From Allolobophora icterica (lineage: Eukaryota > Annelida > Clitellata > Crassiclitellata > Lumbricidae): DNA of 64,000 nucleotides. The translations under genes and the position numbers were made by a program. The stretch spans positions 2,070,937-2,134,936 of the forward strand of contig OY744607.1 of the NCBI GenBank assembly GCA_963556255.1. Direction: 5' to 3'. Shown here in pieces: positions 23,396 to 35,959 of this stretch (its first letter is position 1; each line of letters starts with the position of its first letter). Under the pieces are notes generated by a model that did no database searches, had not been told where the DNA came from, and saw nothing but the letters and a program-made list of their open reading frames with translations.

Positions 23396-24420
23396 AGTCA
23401 CAAAGCATGTGCAAAGAAGACTACTCTAGACTCCAGAGTCTGGAGGGCCATAAAAACCCACATTGAAGAAAAACCATAAAAAGTAATTTGTGTCACAAGG
23501 CATTTGCAGAGAAAACTCATCTGGAATACCATAAAAGAACCCACACTAGGGAATAACCATACATTTGCAATTTATGTCACAAAGCATTTGCAGAGAAGAC
23601 TATTCTTAAATGCCATAAAAGAACCCACCCTGGAGAAAAACCATTTATATGAAATTCATGCCACAAAACATTTGCACAAGAGACTTATCTGGAGTGCCAC
23701 AGAAGAACCCACACTGGAGAAAATATTAAAAAGTAATTTATGTCACAAGCATTTGCAGAAAAACTAATCTGGAATTCCTTAAAAGAACCAACAGTAGGGA
23801 ATAACCATACATGTGCAATTTATGTCACAAAGCATTTGCAGAGAAAGACTACTCTGGAATGTCATAAAAAGAACCTGGAGTAGAGAAAAATTATACGAGT
23901 GTAATTTATGTCACAAAGCATTTGCAGAAAGAACTCGTCTGGAATGCCTTAAAAGAACCCACAGTAGGGAATAACCATACATTTACAATGTATGTCACAA
24001 ATCATTTGCACAGAAGAGTGTCCTAGATCATCATAATAAGCACCAAAGCAAGCCACACAACTGTTGTTTATGTCACAAACGATTTGCACACAGTGGTGCT
24101 CTCGAATGCCACGTAGGAAACTACACTGGAGAAAAATATATACTTATGCAATGTATGTGAAAAATCATTTACACAGACATTTCCTCAGAAACGCCATGCA
24201 TGAACGACAACGGAGAAAACTATACAAAATGCACTTTATGTAAGAAAGCATTTACACGTGGAGTGACGCTGTCAATATGCAGTCAAGTAGACACACTTAG
24301 TAAAAGCCACAGAAGTGTAAATTGTGTGATGTGGCATTGCACGGAGTGAGTGTCTCAGCTGTCATGCAAGATCCCATACAGGTGAGGTGACGAATTGTGT
24401 GAGAGTGAATTCTATGAATT
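23396..24420 (+). pseudogene. Decayed C2H2 finger array downstream of the ORF
   Basis: About eleven more 84-bp finger units continue in register but carry frameshifts and stops, for example CCATAAAGTCACAAAGC at 23391, a lost base near 23876 and several TAA codons. Identity to the intact fingers falls with distance; after about 24200 only CxxC/HxxxH traces remain. The stop that ends the intact ORF is the first lesion of this tract. Confidence 0.85.
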
Positions 24421-25240
24421 CGTTGCACCGAACATGACACAAATAAGCCATGCAAGCATTGCGTGTAAGAGGTTCAACCAGTACATACAATCATACTGAC
24501 TATAACTGTGTTGATGGAATAGAGTTGTCACGTTGTCTTGTCTCTTGCAAGATCTTCCTAAGCAGAGGACGAATCATAGTCTCAGTTGAGAACGATTTTC
24601 TGGAGCTATGTGCGTAATGTCTGATGTTATTACTCATTGCATTTTTTTTAGACCATATGGATGTGCAATGTGTGACAACATGTTTGAAATTGAGAAGGAT
24701 TTTATGGAATATTATTATGTTATCATCAGAACATTATAATTATGTTATCATAAGTAGTGTGATGCTCCACAGAAAGATATATTTCTTGAATATTTTAAAT
24801 GTATGGGTTTAGCTAATTTCCTGAAACAAAGAAAACCCATAAGTTTGCAAGTCTGTGCCTTCTGTTCATTACACCAGTTTCAATGTTATAAACATGATAT
24901 GTTTGATTCTCGTCTAGGCTTAAGGTATACACCATACCAGCTATTCCTTCTGTATACCACAACTGACGTTGATATGGCCGCTTTACTGTTCAGTTACAGT
25001 GTCTAAAAGACCTATTTTGCATTAGGTCTTTTAGACACTAGTGAACTCTGGGCCGACTTTATCAGAGGTCCAAATCGGGTCCTTATAAGGCTTCGCCTTG
25101 GGAATCCCATGCATATGGTGGCTGCCTAGCAGGCAGTTTTCACAGTACCCTTCAGCCACAGTCATCTTTCGAAGGCGGTACTGTATAACGGTCACTGTCA
25201 GTTGTACTGATACTGGAAGACTGATTCAAATCCCTACTGA
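24421..25240. other. No gene seen; contains a 17-bp perfect hairpin
   Basis: AT-rich sequence without convincing exons. At 24998-25039 the arm AGTGTCTAAAAGACCTA is followed by an 8-base loop and its exact reverse complement. Confidence 0.6.
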
Positions 25241-25443
25241 CATGGGCGGCGATCCCGGGGGATCGAGGGGGACTAGACCTTCACCTTTGAGAGTGGGGGG
25301 GACATCATACATTTGTACCCCCAAATTGTGAAGAAATACCAAAAAAAGGTCAAACATTTTATCGTGCGTAAGTTCAAAACTGATTTTTGACCAGATCATT
25401 TCAAAAGTGTCCCCCCACATGTCAAACAAGATCGCCGCCACTG
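25241..25443. mobile_element. hAT-type MITE, 203 bp
   Basis: Ends CATGGGCGGCGATC and CAGTGGCGGCGATC (12 of 14), perfect 8-bp duplication CCTACTGA (25233-25240, 25444-25451). No coding capacity. Confidence 0.88.
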
Positions 25444-25528
25444 CCTACTGAGTCATCGCAGAACTGAGCCTGGAATCCACCTAACCTCAACAATCAAAAT
25501 TATTTAATCTCTGGATCAATTGTTCCAC

Positions 25529-25681
25529 CAGAGGCGTCTATCTCCCCCCCAAAGTCAATGGAGCAACTTCCCCTTGCTCCTCTTCCCCCTCCCCCATTAA
25601 TGATGGCATATACACTGACAGATCCTCCCCATTTTTTAGATGGAGCATTTGCTCCAAGGTTTCTATGGAGTAGACGCCCTG
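25529..25681. mobile_element. hAT-type MITE, 153 bp
   Basis: Short imperfect inverted repeats (CAGAGGCGTCTA and CAGGGCGTCTAC, one indel) with a perfect 8-bp duplication TGTTCCAC (25521-25528, 25682-25689). The interior has CTCC and GGAGCA repeats. Confidence 0.85.
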
Positions 25682-25711
25682 TGTTCCACCAATCATAAAT
25701 GTTTAATCTGG

Positions 25712-25860
25712 GGTAAGTAAGTAAGTAAGTATGGACTTTAATGCTCCGCCTGCAAACGCACTGCGGCTAACAAACGGGTTTATACAAGTACAAGAAACTG
25801 AACATAGGACCTATCAAGAACAGGCATAAAATAAAATAAAAGAAAGAATTAATTTAGATC
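25712..25860 (-). repeat. LINE 3' end with (TTAC)n tail
   Basis: The (GTAA)n run followed by TATGGACTTTAATGCTCCGC resembles the minus-strand 3' end of the LINE family at 45233-45900 and 56966-57868, whose tails are also (TTAC)n. Confidence 0.45.
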
Positions 25861-26215
25861 CAATTAATGTTCAAATTCCTGAGTAGAGCATTCTAATGAT
25901 AAAATCATTACTGTTTTATCTCTGGATCAAGTGTTCCACTAATTTTAATTGCTGGATTTGATGCTCAAAATTCCGAAGTAACGAGAACTGGCTACACGTA
26001 ATTCACAGACGCTCAGTTAAAAGCAAAGGCGGTGGGGGTACGTATGGTTTGATTCGATTACCAGTCCAGATTGAAAAGTCTGACAATCAGACTAATGAGA
26101 GCGTTGTCCACGAATTGCACAATTCAACTAGCCCCTCCCCCCCACACTGCACCCCTATAGTATACAGACTTGACTGCACCGCAATGCAGATGTTTCAACG
26201 AACAACACAGTACAT

Positions 26216-27033
26216 AAGTGGTTATTAACCTTTTTTGGCACACGACACACCAAAACAGGCAACCAAATTTGGCGACACACCATGCAATCGTCCTACGTGA
26301 ATATTGTGAAAATGTAAAGTTAAACTAGTTATTTATTTAAAAGGCTAAATTGTTAACATTGTTAATAATGAAAATGTTCATATTAGATCCTTTCTAGTTT
26401 CTACGTTAACTTAGGAACAGGTAGGCCTAATGGGATTTTTGCTCCTGGATTTTTCTCTGGATCATAAAACGAGGATCCACAATATTTCAAGTAGTCATCG
26501 TTCCACTTGCGTACAACAGATTTCTTCTTTTTCGTGTTTTTCTTGGTTGGTTTACTAAAACTAGCAGTGGCAGCAGCATCGTTTTCGTATTCACTACTGT
26601 TGGTGCGAGAATCCGTCTCATTAATTGCTACCAAAATCTGATTCCGCATCAACAGTTGTAGATTCGCAAAATTTCGTTTGCTTTTGATAAATTTATCCAT
26701 TTCGATTGTACGGTAATGGGTAAAAGTTTACATCGGGGCGGTCGCAAACGTGGACACTGTACAAGCATATTATCTTACATTATGGGTATAAGGTAAACAT
26801 CATGGTCGACTCTGATTGCGATATAACAGAATGGATAAAATAGAGTACCACGAATTCTCACAGCCTACGTTCGCTACAGTAAGTGTAATGCAAGAATGAC
26901 GGACGTAGGCTGTCAGAATTCGCGACACACCAATTTTTCGCGACACACCAGCGACACACCATGTTCACGCGACACACCGCCCGTCGATTCGCGACACACT
27001 AGTGTGTCGCGACACACCGGTTAAGAACCACTG
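26216..27033. mobile_element. hAT (Charlie-like) element, 818 bp, with transposase remnant
   Basis: Ends AAGTGGTTATTAACC and CAGTGGTTCTTAACC (13 of 15), 8-bp duplication CAGTACAT/CTGTACAT (7 of 8; 26208-26215, 27034-27041). GCGACACACC occurs repeatedly near both ends, probably transposase binding sites. A fragment of transposase is retained inside (26401-26700). Confidence 0.9.
26401..26700 (-). pseudogene. hAT transposase N-terminal fragment, 99 aa
   Basis: Lies inside the hAT element on the minus strand. The motif VVRKWNDDYLKYCGSSF resembles the (K)RKYxxxYLxFGF segment near the N terminus of Charlie/GTF2IRD2/ZBED5-type hAT proteins. The upstream part is basic (KKNTKKKKS). The catalytic core and dimerisation region are absent, so it cannot act as a transposase alone. 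Confidence 0.6.
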
Positions 27034-27041
27034 CTGTACAT

Positions 27042-27570
27042 GATGATTAAGGAGCCGAGGACACTTTAACATGGTGAGGGCCCCCGTGAGGCTACAACTG
27101 GACGGATGGTAGTACCATTTTGGGACGAGTCTTTGAACTGCCTCCTCTGGTCTCTCTGGCAACCGGACTCGTATCTGGACATCGCTCTCTGCATGGACAA
27201 ACACTCTGACTTGACAGAGCGCTCGTGAATTAGCCTGTGCTTTGCGCTTATCCGTAGAGTAGTGCTTTAGAAATCTGGAATTTACGATTGCAATTACTGT
27301 CACCAAACGAGGGAGCCAAGTTCACATTTTAAAATCATCTTAGTGCATATTTCAACTACGAGAGCACAGGCATGATGGAGTATCGATCAGTTCACAAATT
27401 AACGCTAAACAACTTCATCAAGTTTCCTTTTAATTATTTTCTAATATCATAATACACGCAATTGCAACATTCAACACGAACTCAATACATTAACTTGTTG
27501 CCTACCCTTCCAGAGTGCCCGTATGGGCCGAGCTCATATGGGACTCGTACTCCCATATGGGACCCAGGAA
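27042..27570. other. No gene seen; SINE/LINE 3' tail fragment
   Basis: Segment 27195-27297 carries GAGCGCTCGTGAATTAGC followed by GTGCTTTAGAAATCTGGAAT, matching the 3' end at 20165-20260 and the minus-strand copies at 30205-30340 and 44400-44470. Nothing else recognised. Confidence 0.5.
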
Positions 27571-27988
27571 CAGTGGCGGCGCCAGTTGTACAATTTCAGC
27601 ATGTCGGGTCAGGGTCATGGGAGTTATTCAGCAGGTCGAAGAAATTAATGTTTGAGTTTGACGCATCAAGCAGCATAACCTCAACATAACTTAGATATAT
27701 GAAACGAAGAAAATTATTACTGAACGCTTATATCACGTTAAACTTTAATTACTTTACTGATCTTTAAATTTTTGGAAGTACTGATAAAACGTACAAAAAG
27801 TCGTTTAGCTCTAATAATTGCATTAGTGATGTTATGGCACTGATGCTGATGTTTTAACTGTAAAAAAAGATATTGAAAATGCCAAAGAATTTTACACAGC
27901 AGTAGGTAGTAGTCAGGTCAAGAGTAAAATAGGCAGGTCATAAGGCAGGTCAAATGACCTACCGTGACCCATGTTAGCGCCGCCACTG
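27571..27988. mobile_element. hAT-type non-autonomous element, 418 bp
   Basis: Ends CAGTGGCGGCGCCA and CAGTGGCGGCGCTA, 8-bp duplication CCCAGGAA/TCCAGGAA (7 of 8; 27563-27570, 27989-27996). A CAGGTCA motif repeats inside near both ends. No ORF. Confidence 0.9.
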
Positions 27989-27996
27989 TCCAGGAA

Positions 27997-29499
27997 ATGC
28001 TTATATACTAGCAGGGCATAGTTTCAAGGCTGATAAAATTAGACATAATAATAATAACAACATAATTTATGTATAATTATAAAGTGCCTGACAGGAATCT
28101 CACAATTTTATAATAATATGAGCAATAAGACCTTGAGGAATGAAGTACCTCAGGGCAAAAATAGTAATAACAATAATAATAATAACAACAGAGAAACTAC
28201 ATTTCTGTACCAGCGCTCATCTCCTGCCATCCAATGCTTCGAAGCAATCGTTTTTCTCAGCACTGAACATGACATCAGGGAAGACTAGCCATCCAAGAAT
28301 AATGCTATCCCTAATTTTCATAAATCCTGAGGGATAACACATACCTCAGGTAAAAATAATATTAATAACAAGCATATCTGACTGGTCTTGAAAGCTGCTA
28401 TAGGCCTATTATGATATTTTATTAGTGTAGCCATACTATTTTGACCTTAAACAGACAATTCCCTAGGGAGAAACAATATTAGGTAGAAGCAGCTTCTCTG
28501 GAAAAGCAGACCAAGATATTAAATTTTTATCATGCCCTAATCTAATGTTTTTTAAAGTCCAGAAGATCACTTTTGTTAAAAAGAAATATTAATAATAATT
28601 ATCAATAATCCTGAAGTTTCATTTATAAAAAACAAGAAAATTTGTCAGTGTGTAAGATTATACACAACCATGGTCAAAATGATTTCATATTTCAGTCGTT
28701 AATTGACAACAATCAGTTACATATCAACATCAAAACATTTTCAGATTTAAAGTTTGTTTAAAATCAGAGCATCACCTGTCATGTATTACTAGTTATTCTA
28801 TCCAAAACCACTCATGACCACAAAGTCTTAACCCTGAATTTTACGCTGAATTGTTCTCAAACTCTGCCACTTGAAAGTGGTCAAAGAATTACATGGTCAA
28901 GAAACATCATGGTCAAGAAAGAGCGTGGTCGAGGAGGAGCATGGTCAAGAAAGAGCATGGGTTCTTGGTACACTTGCCCCTTGGCGCAATGGTATTAACA
29001 TCCCCACTTCAAACTCTGTTGCCCTCACTGCATTGGGCTTGACCTCCCCGAATGTTCCTCTGGCTCCCTGACCACTTCATACTGGAACTGATGCTACCCA
29101 TCTCAAAACACCAACAAGTTCAGTAGAACCAACACGAAAACTAGGTCAGTTCAGGACAGCAGAATCAGAAAATCTAGGTCAGTTCACTCATCTCCTGTTT
29201 TGACCTCTGCATTTGACCCAGAAATGTTTCGTTTGTAATATCCAATCAACTGTGCAAAAGCTCTTGCCCTGATTTATATGGATGATCAAGTGGAATTTAC
29301 CACTTTACCCCAGGTGGTTTTACCAGCAGATCTGGTCTGGAATTACTGAATACAGAGATACTGCACAGTCCAACATGTTCCTGAAGTTAACAAAAAGATC
29401 AAGAGATTTAAACCGAGGACCAGCTTGCCTCTCTGCAACACTTCATCAGTTATATAATCTACAAATATGTACAATATATATGTATATGCTTATGAACTG
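27997..29499. other. No gene seen
   Basis: AT-rich, with short (AATA)n and (TAACAA)n tracts at 28045-28070 and 28160-28190, and a 16-18-bp degenerate repeat around CATGGTCAAGAAAGAG at 28890-28965. No exon with matching splice sites was found on either strand. Confidence 0.5.
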
Positions 29500-29511
29500 T
29501 AATGTATGTGC

Positions 29512-29600
<89 letters not shown>
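29512..29600. repeat. (AT)n microsatellite
   Basis: Nearly pure AT dinucleotide tract of about 88 bp. Confidence 0.95.
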
Positions 29601-29603
<3 letters not shown>

Positions 29604-29609
29604 CTTATA

Positions 29610-29832
29610 TGCCATACACTGAACTATGTTACATGACCTGTCGGGTGTCCCCGCCTAGCGGGATAATTATCCCTTTGGGGCCGCCCATTGCTTCCATCAC
29701 CGACTGTTCTGTTTCACCTTATTTAATCTAGCAGTAATAAATGTTTCTAAATTGTTATACCTATGTAATTTTACTGTTTGGTTGCAATAAAAAAATATTG
29801 ATTGAAAATATTGATTGATTGATATATATATA
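29610..29832 (+). repeat. LINE 3' UTR fragment with (ATTG)n tail
   Basis: TGTCCCCGCCTAGCGGGATA is a hairpin-like 3' UTR motif also present on the minus strand of the LINE at 55905-56585. The fragment ends in TATTGATTGATTGATA. Confidence 0.5.
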
Positions 29833-30119
29833 TATATATATATGATAATGCATATATAAAATTATATATATTAGCATATACCACAAATTTTTTTAGCAAA
29901 CATCAATTTTTTTTAGCAAACATAATAACATTGAAAAACATCACTAGATGGCGTTCGTTCTTCACATCCGTTTCTTTAATAACAGCTTCCACACTGGGAT
30001 CACTCAGTGCAGAATTTCTGGCTTGTCTTGAGTTCACTGATATAATAGTCACTGCATAGTGTTGAAAGAATCTGCATAATTATATATCATGTAACCGAAA
30101 TATAAAAATGTGGGTTTTC

Positions 30120-30475
30120 TAAGCATTGGATGTTCCACGAGATTTCCCAGCAGTCAACAAACATTGGCTTTCCACGGATTTTCTCAACAGTCAACCAAAG
30201 GTTTGTAATCATAAACTCCGAAATTGCTAAAGCGCTACTCGAAAGCTAAGTGCAGGGCACCAGCTTATTCACGAGCGCTGCGCCATGTCCCTGGTACAAC
30301 AAAGGCAGCGAAGTGGATCAAAACCACTAATTTATATCTACTCTGGGTTTTCCACAGGTTTACCCAGCAGTCAACCAGCAATGGGGTTTTCCACTGGTTT
30401 TCCCAGCAGTCAACCAAAACTGGGTTTTCCACTGGTTTTCCCAGCAGTCAACCAAAACTGGGATTCCCACACAAT
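30120..30475. repeat. ~38-bp tandem repeat interrupted by a SINE-like insert
   Basis: Five imperfect copies of a unit with core TTTTCCCAGCAGTCAACCAA lie at 30120-30200 and 30342-30475. They are split by a 135-bp minus-strand 3'-end repeat (30205-30340, GAGCGCTCGTGAATAAGCTG on that strand). Confidence 0.8.
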
Positions 30476-30637
30476 CAAACAGCAATCTCTAAACATATCC
30501 ATCAAAACTTCTCGTAACACAATCAGAACGGACACCACAATGTAAAAAAACGTTCTTTACAAAGTCAACTTAGGCTATGATCTCATTCGCGGTGCCCAAT
30601 ATTTTACACAGTCAATAAGAAGTCATCACATCACACG

Positions 30638-32856
30638 TTACATGGCCATTCCTCCGATCATCAAGCCTGCCGCAATGAATGTAAGAATGCAGTCAGTGAC
30701 GGCCAATCCAAAGGCCCAGTCCAGGACACCTATGTCTTCCCATAATCCAGGAGCTTCTTTCGTGTTGAAGTATTGCTGATAGCAATCGCCCCATACACAA
30801 ACGCAGACGAGAGTGAAAAGACCTGGCAACAAAAGTACGAATAATAAACAGTTGTGGGGCACGTTAGCCTATTGCAGTTGTATTGTATTGTAGTTGCATT
30901 GTATTGCAGTTGTATTGTATTGCAGCTGCGTTGTATTGTATTGTAACAGTTCCTACAATAAGTTAACCCTTTAACAATGAGCGTGTACTAAAAGTAACTG
31001 AGAAACCAATGCAGCTCGTTGTTAAAGTGTTAATGGAAAAAGTTTACGGTAACAGTTCACACAGAGTTAAAATTAGTGTTAATGATCAATAAAGCATAAC
31101 CAACGCTTTTGTTGCATCTAATGGAATATATATTCTAATTTTAGTAATAATTAATAATGGATAAACAAAGTCTTTAGGTGTATTATATATCCAATAGAGT
31201 GTAATTTTTTTAATTAAAAATAATGTTTTTGGTAATAATTAATAATGTATGCCAATGTCTTCATGATTACATCCATAAATTAAGGTTGCTTGAATAATTA
31301 CTTCTCGACTAATGTATGACTTCTATAACGCCATTGTCGTAGCAACGAAGACATCGATTGATTCTTGGTCAGATGTGACAGTTTCACTTAAGAATAACAA
31401 TAAATAATAATAATAAATGCAGAATAATAATAATAATAAATAATAATAATAATAAAATTAGAATTACTTTACCTGCAACTGCCGTAGCCCCAATTGCTGC
31501 CCCAACTGTCCTCATGTCGTCTGCGAAGTCTGGGACGAAGGCACACATTGCCACGAGACCGATCGAGGCGGGCAACGCAAACAGCGCAAGAATAAAAAAT
31601 GCCTGAGCTGCCTTCAACCAATCTACAACCGATACAATACCATACAATAAACCAATACGATATAATGATATAGATTAAACCAGTACAATGTGGTAAAGGA
31701 AAAAACCGATGTGATAGAATACAGTGAAATGATACATGTATTAAAATAATCAATATGATAACTGATACGATAATTATGCAAAAAAACTGATACAACACAA
31801 AAGACTGTTTTATGTGCGTCTGTACATGTATCTCTGAGTGTCTCCGTGTGTTTATGTAAGTGTTTGTGTGTATCTGTGAGTGTTTGTGTCTGTGTGCATG
31901 TGTTTATGTATGTGTGTCTGTGAGTGTTTGTGTCTGTGTGGCTCTGTGTGTGTATGCGTACAAACAGTAAAATTAACCAGAATAGCAGTGCCTTGAGCTA
32001 ACTCTCAGTGTACCCTTCAACACCTGGTATCACAAAGGGTCCAAGCAAAGCAGACATCCCACATATCTAGCTTCCCTGACCAGGATTTGACCCCATCCCA
32101 TCTGTTGATAGTACAACATGCCCTGATTTGTTTTGATGTTTGAACGATGCTATATAAATTAGTAATTGTAATTGAACATTTATTAGTACGAATAATAAGC
32201 AGTTGTGGGGCACACTATCTCAAGTCAATGTCGTTTCTCATAAAATCTATTAAAATGTTGCAATAATCTAATATGAAAGTAGTTAAAAAAACTACCATAA
32301 TCGTATAAATACAGCAAACATAGTTTAACTACTTTGTAACTACTTATTACTAAACGTAGTTCTAACTACTGCAAACATAGCTTAACTACTTTGTAACTAC
32401 TTATTACTAAACGTAGCTTTAACTACTGCAAACATAGTTTAACTACTTTGTAACTACTTATTACTAAACATAGTTCTAACTACTGCAAACACAGTTCTAA
32501 CTAGTAGTTATCATCATCATCATCATACAGTACTTGCTAGTAAGTAAGTAACTACATTAGTTAAAAGTGACCATCACTAACAATTAAAATTAAAAGACTT
32601 GAGCAGAGGACATTCATCGGAACAAACCTCCAGTGATAATGTTGACAAAGTCATCGCAGCTCTGTCCTCCTCCGTACGGATACGTACAATACTTCCAGAG
32701 TCCAATGTGCTCTTTACGGTCTGTCTCGTTATCGTTGGTTTTTGCCCAGTTTGGGGCGGCGATGGCGACGAGGTGCAGGATCAGCGCCACCACGAGACAC
32801 ACGGCTGCGACCTTCGGAAGCAGTCCCGTCTCTCCTCCTCCTCCTCCGGATTTCAT
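30638..32856 (-). CDS. Claudin/PMP22-like four-transmembrane protein, 3 exons, 187 aa
   Basis: Exons in transcript order: 32856-32628, 31622-31473, 30822-30638; GT-AG junctions, phases agree, 564 nt including the stop. Four hydrophobic helices lie near residues 15-35, 80-102, 108-128 and 162-183. The first extracellular loop has the family signature: NW at about 36-37, GLWKYC at 52-57 and a second Cys at 67 (W-GLW-C-C). The family covers claudins (paracellular barriers), PMP22/EMP proteins and calcium-channel gamma subunits; sequence alone does not separate these here. No clear PDZ-binding YV end: the C terminus is MIGGMAM. The start has an N-terminal glycine run and sits before TM1 as expected. 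A 5' UTR exon further upstream is possible. Confidence 0.85.
31800..32600. repeat. Claudin-like gene intron 1: GT-rich tract and 63-bp repeat
   Basis: Degenerate (GTGT/CTGT)n at 31815-31970. At 32290-32505 about four copies of a repeat of about 63 bp contain TTTAACTACTTTGTAACTAC. Confidence 0.7.
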
Positions 32857-34280
32857 GATTCAGTGCGGTACCAACAACAACGATCTCTCAGGCATAAGAC
32901 TGGAAAATCAAAGACATAACGGTTATTTTTAGTGTGTCTATCTGTGTATGTGTATCTGTGTGTCTCTTTGTCTGTGTGCATGTGTTTATGTCTGTGAGAG
33001 TTTGTCTGTCTGGCTCTCTCTGTGTTTCTCTGTGTGCATGTGTTTGTGTCTTTGTGTCTGTTATTTTACAGACACATTAGTTTAAATGTGTCTATCTACA
33101 TATCTGTATGCATCCATGTCTGTATGTCTCTTTGTATCTACATATGTATGTGTCTAAATTTTATATAATGTCTTATAAGAACCCCTCCAAGGTGATATAA
33201 ATAACCATGGGAGATGCAGAAAATAACAATGGGCATTGTTTCTTCTGGGTATGAAAAGTGGGGGTTCGGTACCCTCCAATCCAAAAAGTAGGCCTACCCT
33301 CATATACCCCACCCAGAAAATTACTCCTATGTTTAAGTATGTATCAGTGAAGAACCAAAACAATATATGAGACACAAGTCTAAATTCAAAACAACTAAAT
33401 GTGTGTGTATATATTTAAGTTTATATTTATGCAAGTGGCTATTTATATAACGTCCTTTAAGAACCTCAACAAGGCGCTATATAATAGCGGGGCGATTAAG
33501 TAACTGTCCGTTAATGAACGGGGAGTTGAGTGTTGTGATCGACGATAAGAGATCTCTCGTTCTGTAAAAGTATCTTTGTAAGGAACAGAGTCACCATTTT
33601 CACCAAACAGCGCCCTTTCTTCGGCCTCGACTAAGCTACAGCGCTATACAAATCATATTATTGTTATATTATTATTATTATAACCGACGCCCAAGACAAA
33701 ACGCAACGCGAGCAGGTGTACGACTGTTCAAGAGTTCACTGACAAAATGTCATCACTGTTCGTACGATGAAATTTATTTGTCTACAGACCACCAGAAAAA
33801 TTCAGCTCAACGCACGTTTAGTAAAGTTAACATTTGTTGATTCTCACCTGTCCCGCAAAACTTTGCAACGACCCCGTCGAAAATATTTACCTGCGTTTTC
33901 TTTCTCGTTTCCGCTCACCTGCAGGAGTAAGTCTAGTCTGCTTCACTGCCTTACGCAGATCAATCTCTTATGGCGGCGTGCAGCGGCTAGCGCAAAGACT
34001 CTTGGTACTTTCGTTGTATTTCCAGTTGATTATCACGGCAGGTCATTGAGTTGGGGTACAACCTGGTTCCACAATATATAAAAAAAGCGGCTGTACTGAT
34101 GGTGTTAAAGGCAATAGTGGAGAAAAAACTAAAGTAAAAAGTCACAAGATATGTTTGAGGATGTGAGCAAGGATAGGATAAGTCGAAAAATCAAAAGAAA
34201 ATATAGATAAGACAAGGAAAATGGTGAAAGAGCCCTAGGAAAATTTTCTCACCGCATAATCTCTCGACCAAGATCCGTTA
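32857..34280. other. Upstream of the claudin-like gene: no coding exon found
   Basis: Contains a degenerate (GT)n tract (32930-33160), a 3'-end repeat with ACAGCGCTATACAAATC near 33640-33665 and otherwise mixed sequence. The promoter of the minus-strand claudin-like gene should lie here, but no motif stands out. Confidence 0.4.
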
Positions 34281-34283
34281 GCT

Positions 34284-34284
<1 letters not shown>

Positions 34285-34320
<36 letters not shown>

Positions 34321-34555
34321 TATATATGCATATATATATATATGCATATATATATGCATATATATTGTATATATATATATATGCATATATATATATGCAT
34401 ACATATATATACATATGCATATATATACATATATAAATATGCATGGCGGTATATATATGTATATATACTTAGGCTCCGACATATATATGTGTACATATAT
34501 GCATGTGTATATATAAACAAACATAGGCCTATATATATATATATAAAGATAGTAA
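34285..34555. repeat. (AT)n with TATATGCA interruptions
   Basis: Long alternating AT/TATATGCA tract. Open frames on both strands are composition artefacts. Confidence 0.95.
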
Positions 34556-35007
34556 ATTATTTAAATATATAATATATAGAAACTCAACATTTTGTTTATA
34601 GCCTATAAATTGTTTTATCCCGTTATCGATTGGACTCTAAGTGCCCTTTATCTTTCCCACAATACACTTATGACCCACCCTACCTACCTCTACATCCTCC
34701 CGCTCCTTCCCCAACTTCATGACCCAGATGCAGGACCCGAGAGGCGTGTGAAAATACTGAAGAAGATGCGGAGTCGATCAAAATGACGAAGCGGTGAAAC
34801 TACAATGGCAGCGAATGACAATGGGTTCTGGAAAATCCATCATGACGTCACTGGCCTAAGAATAGGCATACTTAGGCCTCAACTCAAGGCATACGTCCTG
34901 CATGACACATGCAGTTACGTCAAGATACTTAATATAGCGCCTTTATTTAAAAACATGATATTTATATAATACATAGCTATAAAAGTATACGTACACGTGT
35001 ATATAAT

Positions 35008-35145
35008 TGAGACATCAATCGTAGGCACTGAGTAGTTGTGAGTGAAGGACTTGCTCAAGGTCCCTACACAATGACCCTCAGTGAAGGTTCGAACCCAGAG
35101 TCTACGCGTTACAAGGTGAGTGCTTTAACCAATCGGCTACTGGCT
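35008..35145 (-). repeat. tRNA-Thr-like SINE fragment
   Basis: Minus-strand head (GCCGATTGGTTAAAG, CTTGTAACGCG loop, B box GGTTCGAACC) and part of the body. Confidence 0.65.
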
Positions 35146-35241
35146 ACCGTAGCCTATACTGAGAACAACATTCACACAATGCAACGTATCCATATTGGCC
35201 TATATCTTACCTCTAAAATAACATACCATAGGTGAAAATTT

Positions 35242-35294
<53 letters not shown>

Positions 35295-35318
35295 TTGTAA
35301 TAATAATAATAATAACGT
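35242..35318. repeat. (AAT)n microsatellite
   Basis: Nearly pure trinucleotide tract with one interruption at 35294. Confidence 0.95.
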
Positions 35319-35477
35319 ATAATTATTAACGCAGTCGCTCTCTTAGGTTGCTTAACAATATCACAGCAAAAACTCGCGCGGCCGTTCCATGCAGGAATAA
35401 TTTTTTTCCTTCTATATGTCTCCGGACAATTTTTTATCTACCTGGGGGATCCTTGATACCCCGGGGCAAAAAAAAAA

Positions 35478-35656
<179 letters not shown>

Positions 35657-35959
35657 AATAATCATATTCTTTATTATTTCAAACCGACGGATGCAGTAGA
35701 AACATGAAGTAGCCTACAATCAAGATCTTAATTAGACACACGGTTTAAAGCGCAACTCCAAGAAAACACTCATCAGCAGCGCTCCCGATCAAGCAGGGAG
35801 GTCCACGATAATAAAAACACAGACTTCAAGCATTGCGTAACAAGGAAGGTGACAGACTGACTAGTCTAGCTCACTTCTGATTTTAAAAGGTAGAAAATTC
35901 CAGGATACACCGACGAATGGATGACCCTAAGGACGCCAAAGGATACCAGATGAGAGTGC

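Noticed and set aside
22593..23429. Alternative frames (137 and 226 codons) across the zinc fingers
   Set aside because: They are out-of-frame readings of the same 84-bp repeat; only the C2H2 frame makes a known fold.
33767..34081. 104-codon plus-strand frame upstream of the claudin-like gene
   Set aside because: No family resemblance, no splice partner, and composition like its surroundings.
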